In this document: positions 49,514 through 57,909 of the stretch, piece by piece | Numbering within the stretch: position 1 is the stretch's first letter | Layout of the letters: each line of letters starts with the position of its first letter | Assembly: GCF_011045115.1 (NCBI RefSeq) | Contig: NZ_JAAKZG010000004.1 | Location: 496,001-560,000 of the forward strand | Source of the DNA: Mesorhizobium zhangyense | GTDB lineage: Bacteria > Pseudomonadota > Alphaproteobacteria > Rhizobiales > Rhizobiaceae | Direction of reading: 5' to 3' | Length of the DNA stretch: 64,000 nt | Translations under genes and position numbers: made by a program | The notes under the pieces: model-generated | Seen by the model: only the letters and a program-made list of their open reading frames with translations | The model's database searches: none | Told to the model about the DNA's origin: nothing

Positions 49514-50875
49514 TCAGTCACGGCCTAGAAGCTTGCCGCTGGCAAGCCAGAAGGGCGGCAGGCAGAGTGGAATGGCCGACAGCAGCAGGATATCCTCCTT
49601 CACCGTGATACCGATCCGCTCGGCGACAAACCGGCGGCGCGCCTCAAACCGCTGCGACAGCGCCGGATGACGCTCCGCGATCTCAGCACGCAGGCCAGCA
49701 TCGGCGAAGGTCACCGCGTCCTCGCAATTGAGCGTCCATCCATCAGGCATCGGCACGGGTATGATGTCGACCTGGAACGGCATGCCGGAAACGATGCGCT
49801 CGGTCGAGCCAGGACGGATCGGCGAGTTCATCCACTCGTCGAGGCCGACGAGATGGCCGGGATTGAGGGCTGGGCGCAGCTTGCCGCGCGCCAGGGTCGA
49901 AACCACTGCCTCGTGGATCGCACCACCCTCGGTGCCAATGCCAGCCGTCTCGTACCAGGCAATCAGCCCACGGAAATAGGCCTTGGCCACGTCAAGAAAA
50001 GTGTCGTCATGCTCGGCGATCAGGCCGCCACGGGCCGTCAATCCGCCCCAGTAGCCGACCGCAGTGGTAACGCCATCGCCACGCTTCGGCACACGAGCCG
50101 TAGGGCTGCGCAGGCCGATCACCTGGCCAGACGCGTCATTGGTCGCCAGCATCGGATGGCAGTTCATCGGCTCACCAGCATAACCCATGCGCGAGGCCGC
50201 CATCAGTTCGGTGTCGCCGAGCGTGAAGCCGCTGAGGATACGCCACACGGCCATTGAAGACCGGGCCGCACCCCATTCGGCCTCGGCGATCTGATCGGCA
50301 TCGACGACGGCGCGCAACCCGTCTGTCTGGTGCATGAGTACCGGCGTCGCATCGACGATGGACGACGCGGACACGATCGAAGCGATCGCATCGACGATAA
50401 GGGCCGGCACAAGGAAGGCCGGACGCCCCGCGGGCCACTCTTCCTTCTCAAGATACTTCCAGCCCACCAGGCCGACACTGTCACCTGAAGCGATTCCGGC
50501 TTCGCGCAGCACGGCCACGAGGTCCGGCTTCTGTGTGCGGTCCTGCGCCATCAGGCTGAGCGACTGCGCCAGCAGGGTGACGATGCCCGGCAGTCCGGCG
50601 ATGGGCGTGTAGCCGAGATTCTCGTTGCCGGTGACGATGATGCGCTGGCCCCACCTGCCGAGTAGCAGGACCGCCTCCTCGAAACGCGGTTCGAAGCCGG
50701 TCAGGAAGGCAATGTTGGCGGCATGCTCGCGGTCGGCGTAGACAGCGAGCCAGTCCGTTCCGGCGCGTGTCAGCGCCTTGGCGCAGCGTGCCTCATAGGT
50801 CGCGGCCGGAATGGCGGGGCGCTCGACGGGAAGTCCGAAGTCGGGAATGTCGATGGTGCGAAGGCTGATGTTCAT
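49514..50875 (-). CDS. M24-family (creatinase/aminopeptidase fold) protein with degenerate metal site
   Basis: 453 residues: an N-terminal creatinase-type domain (AVYADREHAANIAFLTGFEPRFEEAVLLLG) and a C-terminal pita-bread domain. Where M24 peptidases have two metal-binding Asp residues, the sequence reads GDGVTTAVGYWGGLTARGG and offers neither. His is kept (NPGHLVGLDEW), the first Glu position reads VDIIP, and the second is NCEDAV. Creatinase, in the same fold, also works without metal. It is the last gene of an importer operon containing an arginine-deiminase-family hydrolase, so a creatinase-like C-N hydrolase on a guanidino compound is a reasonable guess. ATG 50875 versus 50878 cannot be decided with certainty. 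Confidence 0.75.
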   Translation of the reverse strand: MNISLRTIDIPDFGLPVERPAIPAATYEARCAKALTRAGTDWLAVYADREHAANIAFLTGFEPRFEEAVLLLGRWGQRIIVTGNENLGYTPIAGLPGIVTLLAQSLSLMAQDRTQKPDLVAVLREAGIASGDSVGLVGWKYLEKEEWPAGRPAFLVPALIVDAIASIVSASSIVDATPVLMHQTDGLRAVVDADQIAEAEWGAARSSMAVWRILSGFTLGDTELMAASRMGYAGEPMNCHPMLATNDASGQVIGLRSPTARVPKRGDGVTTAVGYWGGLTARGGLIAEHDDTFLDVAKAYFRGLIAWYETAGIGTEGGAIHEAVVSTLARGKLRPALNPGHLVGLDEWMNSPIRPGSTERIVSGMPFQVDIIPVPMPDGWTLNCEDAVTFADAGLRAEIAERHPALSQRFEARRRFVAERIGITVKEDILLLSAIPLCLPPFWLASGKLLGRD

Positions 50876-50955
50876 CATGTCTCTCAATCTGTCAGTGAGT
50901 GCGTATTTCGGCCGAAGCCGACAGTCGACTGGATGCGCCGGCGATGTATGCCGTC

Positions 50956-52014
50956 CTATTCCTCAGCAAGAAAGCCGATGCTCGACGGCAGCACGCTGCA
51001 GGTGACCTTGCCACCAGCAGTGATGTCGCGGGCCGCCGCCGAGGATGCCAGGACCAGCAGTTCCTGGTTGTCCGGGGTGGATACGGTCACGCGCTCGGAA
51101 GAGCCGACGAAGGAAACGTCGGCCACGGTGACGGGAAAGGCGATGGCGCCGGGCTGCGGCTCGCCGATAGCGATGTCTTCCGGCCGCATCCAGATCGTGA
51201 GCGCCGATAGCCCATGCCGCGATGCATCATAGCCGCCGGGCATCGGCGCCTTTGCCCCGAACAGCTCGATCCCGCCGTCGGTGACACGCGCCGAAACGAT
51301 GTTGTTGCCGCCGAGGAAGCCCGCGACGAAACGCGAAGCGGGTGCGCGGTAGATGTCGCGCGGGGTACCGACCTGGACGATTCCGCCATTGTGGAAGACC
51401 GCTATGCGATCCGACATGGCGTAGGCTTCCTCCTGGTCATGGGTAACATAGACGAAGGTCACGCCGGTTTCCTGATGCAATCGCTTGAGCTCGCGCTGCA
51501 TGGTGTCGCGCAGCGTGCGGTCGAGCGCCGACAGCGGTTCGTCGAGCAGCAGTATCTTCGGCCCGAAGGCGAGCGCGCGGCCGATCGCCACGCGCTGTTG
51601 CTGGCCGCCCGACAGTTCACGCGGCCTGCGCGCCGCCAGTTTGTCTAATCCGACGAGTTTCATGACCTCCTCGACCCTGGCGGCGATCCTGGCCTTGTTC
51701 CATTTGCGAACCCGCAAGGGGAAGGCGATGTTGTCCGCCACGTTAAGGTGGGGAAACAGCGCATAGCCCTGAAAGACAAGTCCGAAATTCCGGTCCTCCG
51801 GATCCACGCGCGTGATGTCGGCGCCATCCAGCAGGATGGCGCCTTCGTCAGGCTTGGTGAAGCCGGCGACCGACATCAGAAGCGTCGTCTTGCCCGACCC
51901 CGAGGGGCCGAGCAAGGTGACGAACTCCCCCGCCTCGATCGACAGGTCGATGCCGTCTAGCGCGACGGCGGAACCGTAGGTCTTGCGGAGGTTTCGGACG
52001 TCTAGAAAGGACAT
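50956..52014 (-). CDS. Polyamine-type ABC transporter ATP-binding protein (PotA-like)
   Basis: 352 residues, Walker A GPSGSGKTT (36-44), Q-loop VFQGYALFPHLN, signature LSGGQ (134-138), Walker B LLLDEP (155-160), switch YVTHDQEEAYAMS and a C-terminal TOBE domain. It starts directly at the end of the amidinohydrolase-like gene (stop 52015). It energises the permeases encoded at 53066-54726. ATPases of this group serve polyamine, iron and opine importers; the hydrolases around it point to a guanidino or amidino substrate. Confidence 0.9.
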   Translation of the reverse strand: MSFLDVRNLRKTYGSAVALDGIDLSIEAGEFVTLLGPSGSGKTTLLMSVAGFTKPDEGAILLDGADITRVDPEDRNFGLVFQGYALFPHLNVADNIAFPLRVRKWNKARIAARVEEVMKLVGLDKLAARRPRELSGGQQQRVAIGRALAFGPKILLLDEPLSALDRTLRDTMQRELKRLHQETGVTFVYVTHDQEEAYAMSDRIAVFHNGGIVQVGTPRDIYRAPASRFVAGFLGGNNIVSARVTDGGIELFGAKAPMPGGYDASRHGLSALTIWMRPEDIAIGEPQPGAIAFPVTVADVSFVGSSERVTVSTPDNQELLVLASSAAARDITAGGKVTCSVLPSSIGFLAEE

Positions 52015-53034
52015 TCAGATCGGATCCCGGGCAAGCGGACCTGTCGAGCAGTGGATGCCGCCACCGTTCAGTTCGATGCATTCATAGTCCAGCGTCAAGA
52101 TCTCGATGCCGGCGGCGTCGAGACGGTCGGCCAGGCGCGGCGTGCGGGTGGCGTGCATGACGACCCGGCCGGGCCCAATGGCCAGGCAGTTGAGCGAGAA
52201 GGCGTTGTCTTCCGGCGGCAGCTCGATCAGCTTCATGCCGCGCTTGTTCAGATAGTCGATGAAGACATAAGGCAGTTCGTTGATGTTGATAATCGCGGTC
52301 TCGCGGTCGATCATCATGAAGCTGCCGTCGATGTGGATACGGTATCCGGGCATCGGCACCTTGATCAGCTCGACGCCGAGGCTGTTGAGGATCATCTCGA
52401 CCTGGCGGACGCCTTCGGGATTGCAGGCGACGGACACCGAGCAGACGGCCGTCTTGTCGTCGATCAGCGCGAAGCCGCCGCCCTCGAACACTGCCTCGCC
52501 ATGCAGTGTGCCGAGGATCGGGCAGCCGGCCTTGGCCAGCGCCTGGGTGACCATCAGCTCCTCGCCGCGGCGCGCGCGGCGGGCAAGGCGTGTGACGATC
52601 GCGCCGCCCTTCACGCCGATGACGCTGTCGCGGCAGAAGGTCGACTTGAGGGCGCCGGGCGCCGCCTTCTCGGTCAGGATGACGTCGACGCCTTCGGACC
52701 GCAGCAGCTTGGTGAAGGCATCGTGGGCGGCCTGCATGGCGGCAAGATCCGGCGGGGTCTTGCCCATGAAGTACCAGCCCTTCTCCGGATCGCCGAAACC
52801 GCCGATCTCGGGCATCGGCTTGTTCTTGTCGACGACATTGATTTCCTCGCCGGGCCTATGCATCAGCACGGCGCGCAGCTTGCCGACATCACTGGTGCAA
52901 CCCCAAGGTCGGCCCCAGACGCGGGTCTGTTCTTCGGGGTCGTGGAAAGCCGGCGTTGGGACGGAGCCAAAAGTCTGGAAGAACTTGGCCTCGCGGTATT
53001 CGTGCTCGCTCATTGCGGCGCTGTGGGCAGTCAT
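52015..53034 (-). CDS. Arginine deiminase-superfamily (amidinotransferase/dimethylargininase-like) hydrolase
   Basis: 339 residues. Active-site residues of the guanidino-modifying superfamily are visible: Asp136 (FCRDSV), Glu184 (FEGGGFALID), His234 (RIHIDGSFMMID) and the nucleophile Cys329 (NGGGIHCST). Members hydrolyse or transfer the amidino group of arginine, methylarginines or similar compounds. The protein is longer than bacterial dimethylargininase (about 255) and shorter than arginine deiminase (about 410), closer to amidinotransferase size. ATG 53034 follows AGGAAA; ATG 53013 is an alternative. It lies inside an importer operon, which points to breakdown of an imported guanidino compound. 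Confidence 0.83.
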   Translation of the reverse strand: MTAHSAAMSEHEYREAKFFQTFGSVPTPAFHDPEEQTRVWGRPWGCTSDVGKLRAVLMHRPGEEINVVDKNKPMPEIGGFGDPEKGWYFMGKTPPDLAAMQAAHDAFTKLLRSEGVDVILTEKAAPGALKSTFCRDSVIGVKGGAIVTRLARRARRGEELMVTQALAKAGCPILGTLHGEAVFEGGGFALIDDKTAVCSVSVACNPEGVRQVEMILNSLGVELIKVPMPGYRIHIDGSFMMIDRETAIININELPYVFIDYLNKRGMKLIELPPEDNAFSLNCLAIGPGRVVMHATRTPRLADRLDAAGIEILTLDYECIELNGGGIHCSTGPLARDPI

Positions 53035-53065
53035 GTCTTCGATTTCCTTTCTGAACCAAGCGAAG

Positions 53066-53890
53066 CTATTGAAAGTCGTGTCGTGACCGACGCTGGGCGA
53101 TACGGTCCCAGACGGTCATGCGCAGGATGAGGCCGACGATGGTCACCGCCAGCATGACGGTCGCGATCGCGGCCAGCGCGGGGTCGACGGCATCTGCGAT
53201 GCTCGTCCAGATCTTGCGTGGCAGGGTGACGATGCCTCGGCTGGTGATGAACAGCGTCACGGTGATCTCGTCCCAGGAGACGATGAAGGCGAGGATCGCT
53301 CCGGCGACCGTGCCCGGAACGATGTTGGGCAGGATGACGCGGCCGAAGATGGTCGCCGGACGGGCGCCGAGCGAGCGGGCCGCCTGCACCAGTCTCGGAT
53401 CGAGGTTCGACAGCGAAGCGCCGATCGCCAGCACCGCCAGTGGCATGGCCAGGATGACGTGGACGATGGTGACGCCAAGCCATGTGTCGAGAAGCCCCAG
53501 CTTCGACCAAAGCCGCACCATGCCGACCGCATAGATGATCGGCGGCACGATCAGCGGCGAAAGCAGGATGACGCGCAGGATCGAGGGCCAGCGTCCGACA
53601 TAGACCCAGGCGCCGATGGCGAAGGCCGCCGAGACGGCCGTCGCAATGACGGCCGAGGCCATGGCGATGCCGAGGCTGGTGAGTATGCTCGGCATCCAGC
53701 CGGCGCGCCAGTTCGCCAGGGCGGCGAAATGGTCGAACGAAATGCCGTTGTTGGGCAAGGACAGATAGTCCCGGTCGGTCAGCGCCACGGGAATGACCAC
53801 GAGCACGGGAACGAACAGGAAGGCGAGCAGCAGCCAGGCGACAAGCTTGGGCAGCCCGCGTTCGAGCAGGCGTCGGCTGCGCGGCGTCAT
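53066..53890 (-). CDS. Polyamine-type ABC transporter permease (PotC-like)
   Basis: 274 residues, six membrane helices. N-terminal FLFVPVLVVIPVALTDRDYLSLPNNGISFDHF and the EAA loop VQAARSLGARPATIFGRVILPNIVPG are typical; the segment FIVSWDEITVTLFITSRGIVTLP matches PotC-like permeases. It overlaps the upstream permease stop by 4 bases (ATGA). It is followed by the hydrolase gene after 31 bases. Confidence 0.9.
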   Translation of the reverse strand: MTPRSRRLLERGLPKLVAWLLLAFLFVPVLVVIPVALTDRDYLSLPNNGISFDHFAALANWRAGWMPSILTSLGIAMASAVIATAVSAAFAIGAWVYVGRWPSILRVILLSPLIVPPIIYAVGMVRLWSKLGLLDTWLGVTIVHVILAMPLAVLAIGASLSNLDPRLVQAARSLGARPATIFGRVILPNIVPGTVAGAILAFIVSWDEITVTLFITSRGIVTLPRKIWTSIADAVDPALAAIATVMLAVTIVGLILRMTVWDRIAQRRSRHDFQ

Positions 53891-54726
53891 TTGCGGCCCC
53901 CTTCAAAGGCGGCGCGCAGAGCCGGGCTGCGCATGGCGAGCGCGATCAGGATGCCGACGACGAGCAGCAGCATGGTCGACAGCGCCGTCGCCACGCCCCA
54001 GCGCAGCGTCGAGGATATCTGCACGGAGATGTATTCTGCGACCATCAGCACCCGACCGGCACCAAGGATCGCCGGCGTAACCAGGAAGCCGAGTGAGAAG
54101 ATGACGATGAACAGGCCGGCGATCGCCAGGCCGGGCATGGAGAGCGGCAGCCAGACGCGGAAGAAGATGGAGACCGGGCGGGCGCCAAGCGATCTGGCTG
54201 CCTGAATGATCCTGAGGTCGATCTCCGACAGATTGGCGTAGAGCAGCATGATGGCGAAGGGCATCATGTAATGCACCATGCCGACGATGACACCGAACTG
54301 GTTGTACACCAGTTCGAGCGGCTGGCTGACGGCCCCACTGCCGACGAGGGCCGAGTTGAGCACGCCATTGCGGCGTAGGATGGTGATCCAGGCAAAGGCT
54401 CGCACCAGCACCGATATCCAGAACGGCACCATGACCATGAACAGCGCGACGCGACGCGTGGCCGGCGGCATATGAACCAGCGCAAAGGCCACCGCGTAGC
54501 TCATGACGATAGTGAGCACGGTCGTCACAGCCGAGACGAACACGGTCGTGCGCACGACGCGGCCGATCGCGGCGTTCTGGAACAGGGCCACATAATTGCC
54601 GAGGCCAACGGTCGGCTCGGTGAAACTGAGCGCCAGCACCTGAAGGATGGGTAGCACGTAGAGACACAGGGTCAAAAGCGCTGCCGGCACCGTCAAGCAG
54701 AAGGCCCAACGCTGGAATGAGGTCAT
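53887..54726 (-). CDS. Polyamine-type ABC transporter permease (PotB-like)
   Basis: 279 residues, six membrane helices: LYVLPILQVLALSFTEPTVGLGNYVALF at the N-terminus, the MVPFWISVLVRAFAWITILRRNGVLNSAL segment characteristic of PotB permeases and the EAA loop IQAARSLGARPVSIFFRVWLPLSMPG. ATG 54726 is the first conserved start; a GTG at 54744 would lie within the hairpin region upstream. It pairs with the PotC-like permease directly downstream. Confidence 0.9.
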   Translation of the reverse strand: MTSFQRWAFCLTVPAALLTLCLYVLPILQVLALSFTEPTVGLGNYVALFQNAAIGRVVRTTVFVSAVTTVLTIVMSYAVAFALVHMPPATRRVALFMVMVPFWISVLVRAFAWITILRRNGVLNSALVGSGAVSQPLELVYNQFGVIVGMVHYMMPFAIMLLYANLSEIDLRIIQAARSLGARPVSIFFRVWLPLSMPGLAIAGLFIVIFSLGFLVTPAILGAGRVLMVAEYISVQISSTLRWGVATALSTMLLLVVGILIALAMRSPALRAAFEGGRK

Positions 54727-54736
54727 GATCTTTCGA

Positions 54737-54765
54737 ACCACCACCGGCCGTTGGCCGGTGGTGGT
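54737..54765 (-). promoter_or_regulatory. Intercistronic stem-loop between binding-protein and permease genes
   Basis: A perfect 13-bp stem (ACCACCACCGGCC, 54737-54749, with 54753-54765) and a 3-base loop lie 9 bases after the binding-protein stop and 10 bases before the permease start. No U-run follows on the minus strand. As at 18681-18712, the position suggests message stabilisation and higher output of the binding protein. Confidence 0.7.
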
Positions 54766-54774
54766 CTCCGATGG

Positions 54775-55878
54775 TTAGCGTGAGATGAAGTCGAGGAACT
54801 TGTTCTGCAGCTCGGCCTCGTTATCGGCATAGTATTGCGCCGAGATCGGCAGGCCGGACTTGGCGTTCTCAGGAGCCAGCGAATAGACCGCCTTGTCCTC
54901 GTCGGTCATCAGTGCCAGCGCCTTCGGGTTCGAGGGGCCGTTGCCCATGAGGCGCAACAGCGTCACCTGGCTCTCCGGGTCCAACGACGAATTGATGAAG
55001 TCGAAGACCTTCTTGCCGGCGGGGTTGCCCTTCGGCACAGACCAGGCGCTGGCGAACATCAGGTTCTGGTTCCAGGTCCAGGTGTAGTCGGGGTTCTCCT
55101 TGCGCAGCAGGTTGGCGCGCGTGTGCCAGATATTGCCCATGACCACCTCTCCGTCGCGGAAGAGCTGCTGGCTCTGCGCGCCGGACTCCCAGAAGATCAG
55201 CTGCGGCAGCAGTGGCTCGAGCTTCTTGAAGGCCCGGTCGACGTCGAGCGGATACATCTCCTCCGGCTTAACGCCATCGGCAAGCAATACGGCTTCGAGC
55301 TGACCCTGAATCCACTTGCACATGGTGCGCTTGCCGGGAAACTTCTCGAGATCGAAGAAGTCGTTCCAGCTCGAAGGAGCAGTGGCGCCGACCTTCTTGG
55401 CGTCATATGCCAGCACGTTGGAGTAGGTGTAGTTGCAAATGCCGAACTCGGCAGCGAGGCCCTCGCCGACAAGAGACTTGTCGACGATGGAATAGTCGAT
55501 AGGCTCGACATAGCCGCCCTTGCCGAGCACGACGGCGTCCACCATGCCGCCATCCGTGGCATCCCAGGTGACGTTCTTGGAATCAACCATGGCGCGGATC
55601 GCGCCTGTGGCCGGGCCGGCGCCGTCGATGATGACCTCCATGCCGGACTTGGCCTTGAAAGGCTCGCCATAGGCCTTCTGAAAGGCTTCGAGGGCAGCGC
55701 CGCCCCAGTTGCAGACGACGATTTCCGACGCCTCGGCGGAAGCCGGTCCCGGCTTGAACGCGACTGCGATGCCAAGTCCGGCCATGGCGGTCATGAAGCC
55801 TCGGCGATCGATGTTCCCATTTCTAAATTTATCAAGCGCAATCAACGCTGCGTCTTGACCAAAGCGATTGATGGACAT
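54775..55878 (-). CDS. Extracellular solute-binding protein (PotD-like) with Tat-type signal
   Basis: 367 residues. The N-terminus has IDRRGFMTAMAGLGIAVAFKPGPASAEA: a twin-arginine motif at about residues 24-29, hydrophobic core and ASA-E cleavage near residue 49, so Tat export is likely; the 23 residues before the motif are a long n-region. The mature protein resembles spermidine/putrescine-type binding proteins (EIVVCNWGGAALEAFQKAYGEPF, GICNYTYSNVLAYDAKKV, KWIQGQLEAVLLADGVKPEEMYPLDVDRAFKKL). It is the first gene of the importer operon that runs down to 49514. Confidence 0.88.
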   Translation of the reverse strand: MSINRFGQDAALIALDKFRNGNIDRRGFMTAMAGLGIAVAFKPGPASAEASEIVVCNWGGAALEAFQKAYGEPFKAKSGMEVIIDGAGPATGAIRAMVDSKNVTWDATDGGMVDAVVLGKGGYVEPIDYSIVDKSLVGEGLAAEFGICNYTYSNVLAYDAKKVGATAPSSWNDFFDLEKFPGKRTMCKWIQGQLEAVLLADGVKPEEMYPLDVDRAFKKLEPLLPQLIFWESGAQSQQLFRDGEVVMGNIWHTRANLLRKENPDYTWTWNQNLMFASAWSVPKGNPAGKKVFDFINSSLDPESQVTLLRLMGNGPSNPKALALMTDEDKAVYSLAPENAKSGLPISAQYYADNEAELQNKFLDFISR

Positions 55879-55975
55879 GTGTGTTCCCCTTTCACGTCCG
55901 CGGTCTAATTTTCTTTCTCTCCCTCCCTGGCCTGCACCGGGAACCCATCAGAGCTTCCGGAGCCGGTAGCGCGAT

Positions 55976-56998
55976 CTAACGTCCAGATGGACGGCGGTGT
56001 GGCGGCGCCACCGAACTGCGTATGACGAGTTCGACGCCAACCCGTTCAGTCACCGTTTCGGATTTCCGGCCGGCGATGAAATCGAGCAGCATGTTGACGC
56101 CGCGCGTACCGAACTCAGCTGCCGACTGACGCACCGTGGTCAGCGCCGGCGCGAGCAGGTCCGCATTGCGGATATCGTCGAAGCTGACGAGCGAAATGTC
56201 GTCGGGAATGCGGATACCGGCGTGCCGCGCGGCCCGCATCGCACCGGTGGCCAGCATGTCACCGAAGGTGAAGATCGCGGTGGGCGGATCGTCCTGTTCC
56301 ATAAGATCGAGAAACGCAATCGAGGCAGGCGCCTCCTCATATGCGCAGAACCTTAGCAGCGCGGGATCGGCATCGAGACCGGCCTCCGCGAGCGCCCGCG
56401 TAAAGCCATCGAGACGTTCTGTGGTGCTGAGAAGCCCTCGCGGCCCTCCGATAGCGGCGATACGGGTATGGCCACGCGATATCAGATGACGTGTCGCCAG
56501 GAGCCCGCCATGGATGTTGTCGGCGAACAGGCGCGGCGCCTTCGCGCCCGGCACGTCCTCGTCGAGAAGCACGACGCTTCCCGTTTCGTTGATCCGCCGC
56601 AAAAGCCGGCCGTCATCATGATGGTTGGTGAGAAGCAATATGCCATCGACCTGCCGGTCTTCGATGCGCGACAGGAAGGAGACTTCCTTCTCCACCAGGT
56701 TCCGGCTGTTGAACATCAGGAGGTTGTAGCCATGCCTTGCGGCCTCGGCCTCCGATGCGCTGGCGATCTCTGCAAACAGCGGATAGGCGATATCGGCAGT
56801 GATGAGACCGAGCGTCTCGCTCTTGCCGCTGCTCAGTCTGCGGGCGATCGCATTGGGCCGGTAGCCTAGCCGCTCCGCTGCCCGCTGGATGCGGCTCGCC
56901 GTCGCCTCCGGCAGGCTGATCTGCCCGTTGAGATGGCGGGAAACGGACGTGACGGACACGCCGGCAGCCCGGGCGACGTCGCGAATGGTGGTTTTCAA
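55976..56998 (-). CDS. LacI-family transcriptional regulator
   Basis: 340 residues: N-terminal HTH TTIRDVARAAGVSVTSVSRHLNG, hinge RLGYRPNAIARRLSSGKSETLGLI and a Peripla_BP_3 type sensor domain (VDGILLLTNHHDDG, ISRGHTRIAAIGGPRGLLSTTERLDGF, SLVSFDDIRNADLLAPALTTVRQ). No in-frame ATG or GTG lies near; TTG 56998 (giving a LacI-typical KTTIRDVA start, with GGGAAG close upstream) or TTG 57010 is the likely start. A palindromic operator at 57054-57063 lies about 60 bases upstream. It sits just before the binding-protein gene and probably controls the importer operon. Confidence 0.83.
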   Translation of the reverse strand: MKTTIRDVARAAGVSVTSVSRHLNGQISLPEATASRIQRAAERLGYRPNAIARRLSSGKSETLGLITADIAYPLFAEIASASEAEAARHGYNLLMFNSRNLVEKEVSFLSRIEDRQVDGILLLTNHHDDGRLLRRINETGSVVLLDEDVPGAKAPRLFADNIHGGLLATRHLISRGHTRIAAIGGPRGLLSTTERLDGFTRALAEAGLDADPALLRFCAYEEAPASIAFLDLMEQDDPPTAIFTFGDMLATGAMRAARHAGIRIPDDISLVSFDDIRNADLLAPALTTVRQSAAEFGTRGVNMLLDFIAGRKSETVTERVGVELVIRSSVAPPHRRPSGR

Positions 56999-57053
56999 TC
57001 TTCCCGACAAGCGGCCCCACTCCCGCGAGACATGTGCAGACAACCGTTTAAGT

Positions 57054-57063
57054 AAACCGGTTT
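57054..57063 (-). promoter_or_regulatory. Candidate LacI operator (autoregulation)
   Basis: AAACCGGTTT is a perfect palindrome with the central CG typical of LacI-family operators, extended as GTAAACCGGTTTCAC. It is 56-65 bases before the LacI start, in AT-rich sequence; a second half-like stretch CCGTTTAAG lies just beside it. Confidence 0.55.
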
Positions 57064-57129
57064 CACAAATGACCGAAAAAAAATCTCGCACGCCATCCGC
57101 AACCGGGGAAGAGCGAATGACGGCGGTGC

Positions 57130-57843
57130 TCACGAGGGATCTCCGGCTCGGAAGAATTCCTGGTGCTCGAGCTTCAAGCTCACCTGATCCAAATCGGCAT
57201 TGCGGATGTGCGCCGCCATGAGCCGTGCGGCCTCGCCCATATTGCCGGCCCGAACCTCGTCGAAAATGACACGGTGCTCGGCGATGATCGAGCGGATATG
57301 ATCCGGCTTCATGCCGATCAGGAACTGGATGCGCATCATGTCGGCCGAAACGTGCTGGCACGCCGTCCACGCCCGCGGATGTGCGAAAGCCCCAAGCAGA
57401 CCTGCATGGAAGGCCATGTCGGCACGGTGCAGGGCGCCCATGTCATCGCCGTGAACAAGACGTTCTTGCGCCCGAAGCGATAGCTCGATCTCGTCCAGCA
57501 TGGCCGGATCGGGCCGGATGCCGCTGCTGGCTACGACTGCACTTTCAAGCGTGGAGCGAATGAACACCGCCTCACGGACACGAGCCATGTCGATCAGCGA
57601 GACGCGGGTGCCAGTTTGGGGTGAAATCTCGATCAGACCCTCATCGAAGAGCCGCGTGAAAGCCTCACGCACAGGGGTGCGGCTGATGCCGAGCGACTGG
57701 GCGACGTCTGTTTCCGAAATATTGGCACCGGGTGCGATGCGTGCGGTGATGATCGCCTCACGCAATTCGACATAAGCCTTCGCCGAGATCGTGTTTCGAC
57801 GCTCGTTCTGATCCGCCAGGAGTGAGGTGCTTAGGTTCAGCAT
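57130..57843 (-). CDS. GntR-family regulator (FadR/FCD subfamily)
   Basis: 237 residues with an N-terminal winged HTH (AYVELREAIITARIAPGANISETDVAQSLGISRTPVREAFTRLFDEGLI, about 24-72) and a C-terminal helical FCD domain with metal-binding His/Asp residues (HRADMAFHAGLLGAFAHPRAW, AEHRVIFDEVRAGN, MAAHIRNADLDQ). ATG 57843 precedes the conserved part; the frame is open further upstream. It follows the hydroxyacid dehydrogenase gene by 66 bases and probably senses an organic acid from this pathway. A GntR-type operator is present at 59626-59635 before the class II aldolase. Confidence 0.88.
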   Translation of the reverse strand: MLNLSTSLLADQNERRNTISAKAYVELREAIITARIAPGANISETDVAQSLGISRTPVREAFTRLFDEGLIEISPQTGTRVSLIDMARVREAVFIRSTLESAVVASSGIRPDPAMLDEIELSLRAQERLVHGDDMGALHRADMAFHAGLLGAFAHPRAWTACQHVSADMMRIQFLIGMKPDHIRSIIAEHRVIFDEVRAGNMGEAARLMAAHIRNADLDQVSLKLEHQEFFRAGDPS

Positions 57844-57909
57844 GGCTGTATGCTGGCATTCAGGATTGTTTCGAGTCAAGCGCATTTCTTGTGCAGATGC
57901 AAAATTGGC

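Noticed and set aside
57001-57370. Extension of the LacI frame upstream to 57370
   Set aside because: It overlaps the GntR gene in another frame and shows no homology; the LacI HTH begins right at 56998.
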